DNA from: a virus
Length of the DNA: 26,112 bases
Virus record (IMG/VR): IMGVR_UViG_3300042453_002532
Span: 1 to 26,112 of that record
Direction: 5' to 3' (one strand)
The position numbers and the translations under genes are program-made. Shown piece after piece: positions 1 through 7,667 of this stretch (position 1 is its first letter; every line of letters starts with the position of its first letter). The notes under the pieces are model-generated. The model saw only the letters and a program-made list of their open reading frames with translations. It ran no database searches and was not told the origin of the DNA.

Positions 1-471
1 GCAGACAAAGTAGCTGCTGAAAAAACGGGAGTACCGTGGTATATCGTAAGCCCTGTTACGGAGTCGTGGGGAGAGTACATTCCCTGCGGCTACACCTCCC
101 CGCTTATCGGTCGCAGATGGGTATGGGCGGTACAAGACTGCTGGACGCTGGCACGAGACTGGTACGCCGAGCAAGGCATTGCACTTCCTGACTGGGACAG
201 ACCGTTGAACCCGCAAGACTTTATCAACTCTCCGCGCTTTGACAGCTGCTGGAACGAAGCAGGTTTCCGCGAACTGCAAGAAGACGAGGAGTTGCAACCA
301 GGAGACGGCCTACTTATGTCTATACGCTGCGCCGCAGGACTAAACCATTGCGGCATCTACATCGGCGAAGGCATGATTCTACACCACATGCAAGGGCGCT
401 TAAGCAGCCGCGACCTCTACGGCGGTTGGCTGGTAAAGTGTACCGGGAGGAGACTTCGCTATGCTTCGTAG
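1..471 (+). CDS. Tail assembly protein, NlpC/P60 (lambda gpK-like), 5' end missing
   Basis: The reading frame is open from base 1 to the TAG at 469-471 (156 codons visible), so the N-terminus lies outside the window. It carries an NlpC/P60 cysteine peptidase core: residues 31-47 of the visible part read [17 protein letters not shown], with Asp46-Cys47 as the catalytic Cys site, and NHCGIYIG supplies the likely catalytic His near visible residue 116, with HH at 128-129. This matches the C-terminal domain of lambda gpK, which acts at the tail tip during assembly and may cut peptidoglycan during entry. The next gene starts inside it (11-bp overlap at 461-471) and encodes a gpI-like protein, the same K-I-J order as in lambda. 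An upstream JAMM/MPN domain, present in lambda K, cannot be judged here. The family call is firm; the exact role in entry is inferred. Confidence 0.88.
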   Translation, partial: ADKVAAEKTGVPWYIVSPVTESWGEYIPCGYTSPLIGRRWVWAVQDCWTLARDWYAEQGIALPDWDRPLNPQDFINSPRFDSCWNEAGFRELQEDEELQPGDGLLMSIRCAAGLNHCGIYIGEGMILHHMQGRLSSRDLYGGWLVKCTGRRLRYAS

Positions 472-1396
472 AATACGGTTATACGGTGCGCTTGCCAAGT
501 TTGTTGGTACTCGTGTCTTGTATGCTGATGTAAGCAGCGCTGCTGACGCAGTGCGTTTTTTAGTTGCTAATTTTGCAGGTATTGAGCAGCACATGAGCGA
601 CAGCTACTATAAAGTTGCTGTCGGCACGTACACCCTGGCCGAGGACGATCTTCACGCACCAGTAGGCAGCCAAGACATCCAAATCGTTCCAGTCATAGGT
701 GGCGCTGGCGCGGTAGGACGCATCATCCTCGGTGTTGTTCTTATCGGTCTTTCGTTTATTCCAGGTATCGGTGCCCTTGTAGCTCCTGTGCTCTTCGGCT
801 TAGGCGCGAGTCTGATACTGGGCGGGGTTTCGCAACTGCTCACGCCGGTCCCGGTACTACCTAAAGGGCAAGACAGACAGGACGATCCACAAAAAAGTTA
901 TAGTTTTTCGGGTGTTCAGCAAACATCACGTCAAGGCATTCCTGTTCCCATTGTGTACGGGAAGCGTCTAACAGGAAGCGTAGTCATTTCTGCTGGTGTA
1001 AGCACCGACGTACCAGCCGGAGATTACGCGGCCTCATACACATACCCTGGACACATCGACACGTCTACACGCTTTAAGTATTTGGTTTATTATGACTGGG
1101 ATACTTGTCTATTCGGCCCTAATGGCGTTATAGAAAACGGTAATGCTATCGACGGCGCCAACGGCTGGCTTGTCGATGGGCGGGTTTTACTTAGACCTAT
1201 ATCCAATGCGCAAGCAGTCGTCGTCTGGGCTACTGGAAACATGACATCAATATACGCTCCTAGCACGGTTGTTGCTATTGATACGCTTTATTCAGTAGGT
1301 GTTATAGTTTCCAACACTGTAACGCGCAGAGCCTCCGCTTGCGGAGATAGTTATTGGATACGCTCAGAGTTAACCAACACGTTTGTGGCACCATGA
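461..1396 (+). CDS. Tail assembly protein gpI-like with extra C-terminal region
   Basis: 311 aa. Residues 1-80 look like the ubiquitin-like N-terminus of lambda gpI ([13 protein letters not shown], ending in a QIVPVIGG segment). Residues 84-127 are a long Gly-rich hydrophobic stretch, and residues 160-182 ([20 protein letters not shown]) match the usual end of gpI proteins. In lambda, gpI is needed for tail-tip assembly and may not remain in the virion. Lambda gpI is about 223 aa; here about 125 further residues (roughly 185-311), rich in Tyr, Trp and Val, follow the normal end, and I do not recognise them. The ATG at 461 overlaps the upstream stop by 11 bp and the TGA overlaps the next ATG (ATGA, 1393-1396), so translation is probably coupled. 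No Shine-Dalgarno site is visible. The position between gpK-like and gpJ-like genes supports the assignment. Confidence 0.8.
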   Translation: MLRRIRLYGALAKFVGTRVLYADVSSAADAVRFLVANFAGIEQHMSDSYYKVAVGTYTLAEDDLHAPVGSQDIQIVPVIGGAGAVGRIILGVVLIGLSFIPGIGALVAPVLFGLGASLILGGVSQLLTPVPVLPKGQDRQDDPQKSYSFSGVQQTSRQGIPVPIVYGKRLTGSVVISAGVSTDVPAGDYAASYTYPGHIDTSTRFKYLVYYDWDTCLFGPNGVIENGNAIDGANGWLVDGRVLLRPISNAQAVVVWATGNMTSIYAPSTVVAIDTLYSVGVIVSNTVTRRASACGDSYWIRSELTNTFVAP

Positions 1397-4074
1397 CTAG
1401 CGACCGTAACTCGATTATCGGTGCTGGCGGAGGCGGATGTTTCACGCCTGACACGCTGGTGCGTACAGCTAACGGTGATGTAAGCATTGCGACTATAAAA
1501 GCTGGAGACACAGTTATCGCGTTTGATGATACGGGAGCGCTGCATGAAGCCTCCGTATTGGCCGTACACGTACACGAAGATAACGAGGTATTTAGATACA
1601 ACTTATGGGGTTCCCGCTATATCGACGCTACGCCAAACCATTGGGTACTTAACCAGTTCAACACGTTTGTAGAGATAAGCACACTGAGTTTAGACGACTG
1701 TTTCGTAGACGTAAATAACCACCTGCGCCCGTACAAAGGGTGCGCAAAACTACCTAACACAGCTGTATACAATCTTACAGTAGATAAGTATCACACATTT
1801 ATAGCTAACGGCATCCGCGTTCACAACGCGGGTTTAGGCGCGGACACCATCGCCGGATCTGGAGGCGGTGGCGGGAAAGGACGGGGCGGCGGCGGAACCC
1901 GCGTGCCGGTAACAGCCCCAGATAGTCTTAACTCCGTACAGTACGCGCATGTCCTTGACCTAATCTCTGAGGGCGAAATAGAAGGTCTAGTCGATGGCCT
2001 AAAATCTGTATACATAAATAATACGCCGCTACAAAATAACGACAACAGCTACAACTTTGAGGACGTAGAACTATTTACGCAGACTGGTACTCAAGACCAA
2101 GGTTGGGTGCCGTTGGGTTCGGGTGGTGTTGAAAACGAGGTAAACGTAGGTGTTACGGTACGTCAAGCCATACCTATTACCCGTTCTATTACAAACTCGG
2201 AGGTAGACGCAGTACGAGTAAAGATTGCAATCCCTGCGCTGCAATCCATCGACAACACCAACGGTGATACCTACGGTACATCCGTAACGCTGCGCATATC
2301 CGTACAGTACAGCGGCACTGGGTTCGTCGATGCAGTCGTCGATACTATATCTGGCAGAACTTCCGATAGATACGACAAACAGTATGTCGTAGCCCTGAAC
2401 AGTAGGACGCCAGGGGTGGTTGTTGATGTGCGTGTAACTAGAGTTACTGCAGATAGCGGGAGTCAGCTGCTCAGCAACGAGTTCGCCTGGACTAGCTACA
2501 CGGAGATAACATACATTCGTCTTGCATACCCAAACAGCGCCCTTATAGGTCTACGAGTAAACGCACAACAGTTCAATTCCGTACCACAGCGCAGTTACCT
2601 GATTAAAGGTATAAAAGTTCAAATACCTTCTGGGGTCACAGTAGACTCCACCACGGGACGGATTATCTACCCAACAAACTTCGTCTGGAACGGCACATTT
2701 AGCTCTGCCGTTTGGACCTCCTGCCCTTCCTGGATTTTGTGGGACTTGCTTACCGATAGCCGTTACGGATTCGGTGATCACATCGCACCAGGGCAACTCG
2801 ATAAGTGGGCATTTTTTGCCGCATCAAAGTACGCTAACGAGCTTGTAGCCGATGGCTTCGGAGGACAAGAAGCCCGCTTCTCGTGCAACGCGGTTATCCA
2901 AACATCAGACGACGCATACAAGCTCATCAATGATTTACTTTCTGTCATGCGGTGTCAGGGTTTCTGGGCGTCTGGTGCGTTAACTATCGCACAGGACAGA
3001 CCCGCAGACCCGGTATATCTATTCAGCCCAGCCAACGTGTCTAAGGAAGGCTTCAGCTATAGCGGATCAAGCCTAAAGGCACGGCCGAACGTGGCTGTTA
3101 TTAGCTACTTCGACAACGATCTACGCGATATCGGGTATGAGGCAGTTGAGGATATTGCATCCGTAGATAAGTATGGTGTGGTTAGAGCTGATATTACAGC
3201 TTTTGCTTGTACCAGTAGAGGTCAGGCGAATCGAATAGGTAGATGGCTGCTCTACACGGAACAGAACGAAACAGAAGTTGTATCGTTTAAGTGTGGTGTT
3301 GAAGCGGGTTATCAGGTGCGTCCTGGGCAACTCGTTCGCATCGCCGATCCGCTGCGCATGGGTTCGCGCAGAGCAGGGAGAATTGCATCCGCCACTACTT
3401 CGCAAGTAACTGTAGACAACGCTGCTGAAACAGATTTATCAGGTAGCCTAATTCAAGCTGTACTTCACGTTATTCTGCCTACAGGCGTAGTAGAGTCCCG
3501 TGGCATAAGCAGCATTGCAGGCGGTGTAATTTATGTAAGCACGCCGTTCAGCGTAGCCCCTAATGTAAATTCTGTATGGATTATTGAAAATCCAACTGTG
3601 GCGCCCTCCACATGGCGTGTAGTCAGTGTTAAGGAGGAAGATGCTACAACTTATGTTGTATCGGCTCTAGCATATTCTGCAGCTAAATATGGATACGTCG
3701 AGGCAGGCGAAAAACTAGCCCCACGCAGTCTGACAAACCTCAATCCACTGCCGCCAGCTCCCACTGACGTACGCGGCATCGAAGCCGACGTTGACATAAA
3801 TGGCGTAATCGTAAAAAAGGTTGTATTTACCTGGGTGCCTCCCCAAGGTATAGCTCAATTCCGCGTGCGCTATCGCTACGAATCCGACAACTTTACAACG
3901 CTAGTAGTCCAGGGCACAACCTTTGAAATTGTGGGTGCATTAGCTGGTACTTACTACATACAGGTAAACGGCATCACCGCTAGCGGAGAAGTCACCTTGG
4001 CTAGCTTGGGGCAATATCAGGTAGGCCCATACGTTGACACAGACTACTGGGCTAGCGACTACACGGCTAGTTAA
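1393..4074 (+). CDS. Tail tip / host-specificity protein gpJ-like with embedded Hint domain
   Basis: 893 aa from the ATG at 1393, chosen because it makes a 4-bp ATGA overlap with gpI; a TTG at 1354 is the alternative. Residues 16-145 are a Hint (intein-like) domain inserted between two glycine-rich stretches. From about residue 170 the protein aligns by eye with lambda gpJ: DLISEGEIEGLVDGLKSVYI, ITRSIT, ASSYTEI-type and WD.LTDSRYGFG blocks, the DGFGGQEARFSCNA block, and CTSRGQANRIGRWL. A fibronectin-III-like segment (about 775-865) precedes the end. gpJ forms the tail tip and contacts the receptor; without the Hint domain this copy is about 760 aa against 1132 in lambda. The far C-terminal receptor-binding part is missing or unlinked. 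The stop is TAAGCTGCG, a context shared with two later genes. Codon use is more AT-rich than in the right-hand modules. Confidence 0.9.
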   Translation: MTSDRNSIIGAGGGGCFTPDTLVRTANGDVSIATIKAGDTVIAFDDTGALHEASVLAVHVHEDNEVFRYNLWGSRYIDATPNHWVLNQFNTFVEISTLSLDDCFVDVNNHLRPYKGCAKLPNTAVYNLTVDKYHTFIANGIRVHNAGLGADTIAGSGGGGGKGRGGGGTRVPVTAPDSLNSVQYAHVLDLISEGEIEGLVDGLKSVYINNTPLQNNDNSYNFEDVELFTQTGTQDQGWVPLGSGGVENEVNVGVTVRQAIPITRSITNSEVDAVRVKIAIPALQSIDNTNGDTYGTSVTLRISVQYSGTGFVDAVVDTISGRTSDRYDKQYVVALNSRTPGVVVDVRVTRVTADSGSQLLSNEFAWTSYTEITYIRLAYPNSALIGLRVNAQQFNSVPQRSYLIKGIKVQIPSGVTVDSTTGRIIYPTNFVWNGTFSSAVWTSCPSWILWDLLTDSRYGFGDHIAPGQLDKWAFFAASKYANELVADGFGGQEARFSCNAVIQTSDDAYKLINDLLSVMRCQGFWASGALTIAQDRPADPVYLFSPANVSKEGFSYSGSSLKARPNVAVISYFDNDLRDIGYEAVEDIASVDKYGVVRADITAFACTSRGQANRIGRWLLYTEQNETEVVSFKCGVEAGYQVRPGQLVRIADPLRMGSRRAGRIASATTSQVTVDNAAETDLSGSLIQAVLHVILPTGVVESRGISSIAGGVIYVSTPFSVAPNVNSVWIIENPTVAPSTWRVVSVKEEDATTYVVSALAYSAAKYGYVEAGEKLAPRSLTNLNPLPPAPTDVRGIEADVDINGVIVKKVVFTWVPPQGIAQFRVRYRYESDNFTTLVVQGTTFEIVGALAGTYYIQVNGITASGEVTLASLGQYQVGPYVDTDYWASDYTAS
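1438..1827 (+). other. Hint / bacterial intein-like (BIL type A-like) domain inside gpJ
   Basis: Residues Cys16 to Asn145 of the gpJ-like protein. Block A is CFTPDTLVRTANGDV, with Cys as residue 1. Block B is ATPNHWVL with the T-x-x-H signature (Thr80, His83). The C-terminal blocks are YHTFIANG and RVHN, ending His144-Asn145. There is no homing-endonuclease insert (about 130 aa in total). The residue after Asn is Ala, not Cys, Ser or Thr, so canonical intein splicing lacks its +1 nucleophile; type A BIL domains share this trait and are known to cleave and sometimes splice. The glycine-rich flanks (GAGGGG before, AGLGAD then GSGGGGGKG after) are flexible linkers where cleavage would be tolerated. 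Domain identity is clear from the motifs; its activity is inferred. Confidence 0.88.
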
Positions 4075-4091
4075 GCTGCGAACCAGGCACC

Positions 4092-4415
4092 CTATTCTTT
4101 ATCCTGGACCGTTTCTGTGTACTCATTCGCAAGCGCAATCAATGTTTGCCTAGTCGCGGCCCGCTGCGCTCTACATGCAGCTACATCCGCACTAAGTCGT
4201 TCTTTCACTGCCTCATCTGCTACAGCTAAAGCATGAGCCGGCGCTACGCCTGCATCCTCTAACTCCGGCGCTACGCCATCTGCTAGCACATGCAGCGCCG
4301 CTGCTAATGCCAAGCGCATAGCAAGGTAGGGCACCATATCCGCATCCGAGGAAGCGGCATTACTAGCAGCCTCCAGCATGTCAGAAGCCAATGTAGAAAA
4401 CCTGCAAGCAGTCAC
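4092..4415 (-). CDS. Ala-rich helical hypothetical protein on the opposite strand
   Basis: 107 aa from a GTG at 4415; an internal ATG (Met13, position 4379) would give 95 aa. I do not recognise it. The composition (Ala, Leu, Glu, Asp, Arg; a predicted all-helical C-terminus ending NEYTETVQDKE) looks like a real soluble protein rather than antisense noise, and there is no competing rightward gene of similar length at 4075-4509. It lies tail to tail with the gpJ gene, 17 bp apart, and runs against the direction of the whole tail/lysis module. In lambdoid phages the gene after J is often a host-range or lysogenic-conversion gene, but nothing here shows such a role. No signal peptide or membrane segment is evident. 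This could still be a shadow ORF. Confidence 0.4.
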   Translation of the reverse strand: MTACRFSTLASDMLEAASNAASSDADMVPYLAMRLALAAALHVLADGVAPELEDAGVAPAHALAVADEAVKERLSADVAACRAQRAATRQTLIALANEYTETVQDKE

Positions 4416-4509
4416 GAAGGGTAGAAGCGCTGGTGCGATCCTAGTCCACGTTTCTCCTAGTGCGCTCTCCGGGCAAAGTGCCTAAGCTGTAGGCGCTTTC
4501 CCTGGATCT

Positions 4510-4647
4510 ATGACTGTCAAAAGCAAGACCGGCACTGCTCGCGTCGAGCACGTACCAGGCAAGCCCAAGCTCACCCGCCAAGGTCAGGGCCAGCACAGCA
4601 AACCCAACCACGGCCGAAAGCTGCGCCGCGGCCAGGGTAAGCCGTAG
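4510..4647 (+). CDS. Small basic 45-aa protein (KTGTARVE type)
   Basis: ATG at 4510 to TAG at 4645-4647, 45 aa. The sequence is strongly basic and polar: MTVKSKTGTARVEHVPGKPK followed by a QGQGQHSKPNHGRK-type tail rich in Gly, Gln, Lys and Arg. I remember very similar short proteins from cyanophages and marine picocyanobacteria, where they are annotated only as hypothetical. The charge (about 13 Lys/Arg, one Glu) suggests nucleic-acid binding, which is inference. It sits between the tail module and the lysis genes, preceded by no clear ribosome-binding site, with about 84 bp to the next small gene. It is the first rightward gene after gpJ that I can support. Confidence 0.55.
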   Translation: MTVKSKTGTARVEHVPGKPKLTRQGQGQHSKPNHGRKLRRGQGKP

Positions 4648-4731
4648 CGCTGCGCTACAGCGCCGCCGCTGTGCAGAGCCGCTGCCTATGCAACCCTTGC
4701 GGGCTAGGCTGCCTATGCGACACCTCCTCTT

Positions 4732-4884
4732 ATGGCCGCCCCTACTCCTGAGCAAGTAACCGGCATCGTGGCCTCCTTGCTGGCCGGCTCCGAGATCCTC
4801 AGCCTCCTGCCTGGCGTCAAGGCCAACGGCTGGGTTCAGCTGATCCTCGCCGCACTGCGCGGCATTGCCTCCCGTAAGCGCTGA
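4732..4884 (+). CDS. 50-aa hydrophobic/amphipathic protein in lysis module
   Basis: ATG at 4732 (context CTCTTATGG) to TGA at 4882-4884, 50 aa. The protein starts MAAPTPEQVTGIVASLLAG, continues with SEILSLLPGVKANGW and a second hydrophobic helix QLILAALRGIA, and ends in basic SRKR. The two short hydrophobic segments, small size and position directly before an XhlA-like protein and an endolysin make a holin or holin-partner role possible, but neither helix is long enough to be a confident transmembrane segment. The TGA is 4 bp before the next ATG, so the two are probably co-translated. I recall similar short cyanophage proteins without assigned function. The start is one of the CTTATG starts described in the findings. 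Confidence 0.6.
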   Translation: MAAPTPEQVTGIVASLLAGSEILSLLPGVKANGWVQLILAALRGIASRKR

Positions 4885-4888
4885 TCCA

Positions 4889-5149
4889 ATGGGCGAGCCA
4901 TCGCACGGCGAGATCCTCCGCGCCATCGGCGTGCTGGAGGGCCAGCTCAAGCAGCTGCTCGACGCCGCCATAAGTGACAAAGGGGAACGCAGCAGCTTGG
5001 GCGTTCGTGTTGGCCGCCTTGAAACGCGCATGGCGCAAGTAATCATCCTCGCAGTGGTTGCTGCAATGCTCAGCCCCATCATCTGGTCTGAGATCAAAGG
5101 CGCCTTTGCTTATCGGCAGTCGCTTCCTCAACACATGCAACGCCCATGA
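4889..5149 (+). CDS. XhlA-like coiled-coil/membrane protein, lysis accessory candidate
   Basis: 86 aa from the ATG at 4889; a TTG at 4865 in the same frame would add eight residues but overlaps the previous gene. Residues 1-55 (HGEILRAIGVLEGQLKQLLD ... VGRLETRMAQ) form a heptad-like coiled coil, and residues 51-70 (QVIILAVVAAMLSPIIW) are a single transmembrane helix followed by a short charged tail. This layout, a soluble coiled coil then one C-terminal membrane anchor in about 80 aa, is that of XhlA/hemolysin-type phage proteins, which act at the membrane with a holin during host lysis. The gene ends in an ATGA overlap with the endolysin gene, tying it to lysis. Assignment is by topology and context, not by a catalytic motif. 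Confidence 0.6.
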   Translation: MGEPSHGEILRAIGVLEGQLKQLLDAAISDKGERSSLGVRVGRLETRMAQVIILAVVAAMLSPIIWSEIKGAFAYRQSLPQHMQRP

Positions 5150-6324
5150 CTTCCGGCCCATTACGCCTAAGCGACCTGTTTAAGTTCTATCGCGGCCTTC
5201 CGCATCAAATGGCCGCCGTAAGCGAATTGGAAGCAGCAATAAACAAACGCGCTCCCCAACTCCTAAGCCGAGACCAAGACTGGTTCAAGACCTGGAGCGT
5301 CCCAGGCAAACAGACCGACCTCGCTGATGCAATTTCCTTGATTAAGGAGTTTGAAGGCTGCCATCTTAGCGCCTACCCCGATCCGCTAAGCGGCGGCGAC
5401 CCTTGGACGATCGGTTACGGCACAACGCGCTATGGCGCTGGCGACCCCGTAAAACGCGGCGACAAGATCAACGTAATCGAAGCCGATATGCTTCTCCGCC
5501 TTGAGGTGGACCGCATCGCCGAACGCCTCCGCTCCACCGTGCCCAGCTGGGCCACGCTGAACGATTCGCAGCGCTGCGCACTTGTAAGCTTCGCTTACAA
5601 CTTAGGTGCCGACTTTTACGGCAAGCCTGGGTTCGACACCATCAGCGCAGCGCTGCGCGACAAGGACTTTACTGCCGTACCAGCGGCACTGCTGCTTTAC
5701 CGCAACCCTGGTACGAATGTCGAAGCCGGCCTACTGCGCCGCCGTAAGGCCGAAGGGGCACTGTGGCAAAAAGGCACCCCACAACTGCAACAGCAGGGCA
5801 TTTTGTTGCGCGTCCCTTATGAGGCACAGAACGACAACGCCAGCGGCACCGGCTACCGCGAATGCTTCAGCAGCAGCGCTGCCATGGTAAGCCGGTTCTA
5901 CGGCAAAGTTGCCAACGATAATGCTTACAACAAGATCCGCGCTAGGTACGGCGATACCACCGACGCGCAAGCGCAGATCAAGGCGATGCAATCGCTGGGA
6001 CTTAACGCGCGGCTGCGCACGAACTGTAATCCCGCTGTAATTGACACCGAATTAGAGGCTGGCCGCCCCGTGATGGTCGGCTGGCTGCACAAGGGGCCTG
6101 TCGGTGCGCCTACCGGCGGCGGTCACTGGAGCGTGATTATCGGCGCAACCAGCGGCGCCTACATCCACAACGATCCGAACGGCGAGGCCGACATGGTGAA
6201 CGGCGGCTACCTCAACCACACCAAAGGTGCCGGAATCGCCTACAGCCGTAAAAACTGGTTGCGTCGCTGGGAGGTTGATGGCCCCGGCACCGGCTGGGCA
6301 ATGCTTGTAAGCCACGCCCCTTAG
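5146..6324 (+). CDS. Two-domain endolysin: GH24 lysozyme plus C39-like peptidase
   Basis: 392 aa. Residues 1-58 are an N-terminal module (LSDLFKFYRGLPHQM) of unknown role. Residues 60-207 are a T4/P21-type GH24 lysozyme: IKEFEGC with catalytic Glu70, then YPDPLSGGDPWTIGYGTT and the C-terminal AGLLRRRKAEGALW signature. Residues 220-392 look like a C39-like (Peptidase_C39_2) papain-fold domain with Cys240 in RECFSSSAAM, His327 in GGGHWSVIIG and the acidic/amide site HNDPNGE (342-343). The lysozyme cuts the glycan strand; the second domain would cut peptide cross-links, giving two activities against peptidoglycan. The start codon overlaps the XhlA-like stop (ATGA). No signal peptide is present, so release probably needs a holin. 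The domain calls are strong; the peptide substrate is unknown. Confidence 0.88.
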   Translation: MTSGPLRLSDLFKFYRGLPHQMAAVSELEAAINKRAPQLLSRDQDWFKTWSVPGKQTDLADAISLIKEFEGCHLSAYPDPLSGGDPWTIGYGTTRYGAGDPVKRGDKINVIEADMLLRLEVDRIAERLRSTVPSWATLNDSQRCALVSFAYNLGADFYGKPGFDTISAALRDKDFTAVPAALLLYRNPGTNVEAGLLRRRKAEGALWQKGTPQLQQQGILLRVPYEAQNDNASGTGYRECFSSSAAMVSRFYGKVANDNAYNKIRARYGDTTDAQAQIKAMQSLGLNARLRTNCNPAVIDTELEAGRPVMVGWLHKGPVGAPTGGGHWSVIIGATSGAYIHNDPNGEADMVNGGYLNHTKGAGIAYSRKNWLRRWEVDGPGTGWAMLVSHAP

Positions 6325-6335
6325 GCTAAGTACAC

Positions 6336-7205
6336 ATGGAACCCAATCTTGTGAACATCACATCTATACGCAAGACACCGGAGCTTCTAGAGCTGCGCAT
6401 CCCCTACACAACCTTTAGCGAAACAGCGACATTCCTGCTACTTAGTGACATCCACTTAGACAACCCGAAGTGTGACCGCAAGCTGCTAAGCAAACACCTC
6501 GATGAATGCCGCGCCCAGAACGGCCACGTCCTTATGTTCGGAGACGTGCTCTGTTTGATGCAAGGTAAGAAAGACCGCAGAGCAAGCAAGGGCGACATTC
6601 GCCCTGAACACCTAGGCGGCAACTACTTTGATCTTGTATTCAGTGAAGCGGCAGAGTTCTTCAAGCCATGGCAAGACATTATCCTTATGGCAGGCGATGG
6701 CAACCATGAAACTGCCGTAAGCAACAACCAGGAGATTGACCCCCTGGAGAATGTTGTAAGGCTGATGCGCAACACCGGCAGCAACATCGAGCACATGGGT
6801 TATCAGGGTTGGCTTAGGTTCAGCTTTACGCAAGACGGCAATAGCAGGACCAGGCGCTGCATGTTGTTCTTCCATCACGGCGCATGGGGTGGCATTGTTA
6901 CGAAGGGCACCATGGGCGGTGGCCGCTATGCCTCGATCGCTCCAGACGCCGACATCCTCGTAAACGGCCACAACCACGAGCGCAGCGTCGTCGCCCACTC
7001 CTGCTACCGCGTCGATCAGAACGGTCGCGCCTGGGTGGAGCAGCGCTGGCACGTCCAGTGCGGCACCTACAAGCAGGAGTTCGGAGGAACCGGCGGATGG
7101 GCGGTGGAACGCATCGTCATGCCAAAGTCACTCGGCGGAATCTGGCTTACACTGCGTCCACGCACTCGCGGGGGCGTTGAAGTTACCTGCACCCCCACCG
7201 TATGA
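6336..7205 (+). CDS. Calcineurin-like metallophosphoesterase
   Basis: 289 aa. It has the metal-binding motifs of the calcineurin-like phosphoesterase superfamily in order: DIH (Asp38, His40) in LLLSDIHLDNP, GD (Asp70), GDGNHE (120-125), HH (180-181) and GHNHE (211-215). These residues hold a two-metal centre that hydrolyses phosphomono- or phosphodiesters; the substrate cannot be told from sequence. It follows the endolysin gene by 11 bp and overlaps the next small gene (ATGA at 7202-7205), so it belongs to the rightward operon. Phage enzymes of this superfamily may act on DNA ends, cyclic nucleotides or nucleotide signals; an Mre11-like nuclease is one option, but no partner SbcC-type gene is visible here. 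Confidence 0.85.
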   Translation: MEPNLVNITSIRKTPELLELRIPYTTFSETATFLLLSDIHLDNPKCDRKLLSKHLDECRAQNGHVLMFGDVLCLMQGKKDRRASKGDIRPEHLGGNYFDLVFSEAAEFFKPWQDIILMAGDGNHETAVSNNQEIDPLENVVRLMRNTGSNIEHMGYQGWLRFSFTQDGNSRTRRCMLFFHHGAWGGIVTKGTMGGGRYASIAPDADILVNGHNHERSVVAHSCYRVDQNGRAWVEQRWHVQCGTYKQEFGGTGGWAVERIVMPKSLGGIWLTLRPRTRGGVEVTCTPTV

Positions 7206-7384
7206 GGCAGTACGTCCTAGAGATCGAGTACACAATCGTCGTCGAAAGCGAAGACGACGATCCCGAAACTGTAAGTGACGATTTCGCCTCCAGGCTTACA
7301 GAATTAGCGCCATCGAACGACCATATCTTAGGTCTTTCGGTCAACGTCCTACCAATCCCGGAGTTGCGTGGATCATCAGATTGA
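7202..7384 (+). CDS. Small acidic hypothetical protein (60 aa)
   Basis: 60 aa, ATG overlapping the phosphoesterase stop (ATGA). The N-terminal half is a beta-like strand (RQYVLEIEYTIVVE) followed by an acidic stretch (SEDDDPETVSDD) and a helix; the protein is acidic overall. I do not recognise the family. It overlaps the following HNH gene by 17 bp (7368-7384) in another frame, which supports translation of all three as a coupled set. Small acidic phage proteins can be inhibitors or DNA mimics, but there is no motif here that shows it. Confidence 0.6.
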   Translation: MRQYVLEIEYTIVVESEDDDPETVSDDFASRLTELAPSNDHILGLSVNVLPIPELRGSSD

Positions 7385-7667
7385 TGGCACATCTCTCGTC
7401 CCCAAGCGCTCCGCTAAGCAGCGATTCAGACAGCAAATCTTTGAAGCATGGCAGCACTGCTGCGCCTACTGTGACGCCGCCGCCGATACCTTAGATCACG
7501 TCAAACCACGGCATAAAGGCGGCAACACCGTTGTCAGCAACTTAGTTCCTGCGTGTCGTACCTGTAACCGCAGCAAGGGCAGCGAGAACTGGCACGACTG
7601 GTTTACCGCTCAATCGACCTGGACCGTAGCACGCGCAGCAAGGATTCAGGATTGGTTGGACGACTAA
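7368..7667 (+). CDS. HNH endonuclease
   Basis: 99 aa from a GTG at 7368, the only start upstream of the domain that keeps its N-terminus. A compact HNH fold is clear: CAYC (Cys32, Cys35), the core LDHVKPRHKGG (Asp43-His44), SNLVPACRTCN (Asn58, Cys63, Cys66, Asn67), so the zinc-binding four-Cys form of the ββα-metal nuclease. Such small phage HNH proteins nick or cut DNA; roles include helping terminase in packaging, host DNA degradation and homing. No terminase lies in this window, so the role is open. It overlaps the upstream gene by 17 bp. The stop is TAAG. Confidence 0.88.
   Translation: MDHQIDGTSLVPKRSAKQRFRQQIFEAWQHCCAYCDAAADTLDHVKPRHKGGNTVVSNLVPACRTCNRSKGSENWHDWFTAQSTWTVARAARIQDWLDD

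Noticed and set aside
1354-1392. TTG start for the gpJ-like gene 13 codons upstream
   Set aside because: It overlaps gpI by 43 bp; the ATG at 1393 gives the common ATGA overlap and leaves the Gly-rich N-terminus expected before the Hint domain.
4378-4485. 35-aa rightward ORF (MSEANVENLQ ...) with a TAAGCTG stop context
   Set aside because: Very short, no start signal, no recognised family, and it overlaps the better-composed leftward ORF at 4092-4415; the stop context alone is not enough because TAAG is frequent here.
4441-5097. Long leftward ORF of 218 codons
   Set aside because: It is antisense to three well-supported lysis-region genes and has low-complexity, Arg/Ser-rich composition typical of a shadow frame in GC-rich DNA.
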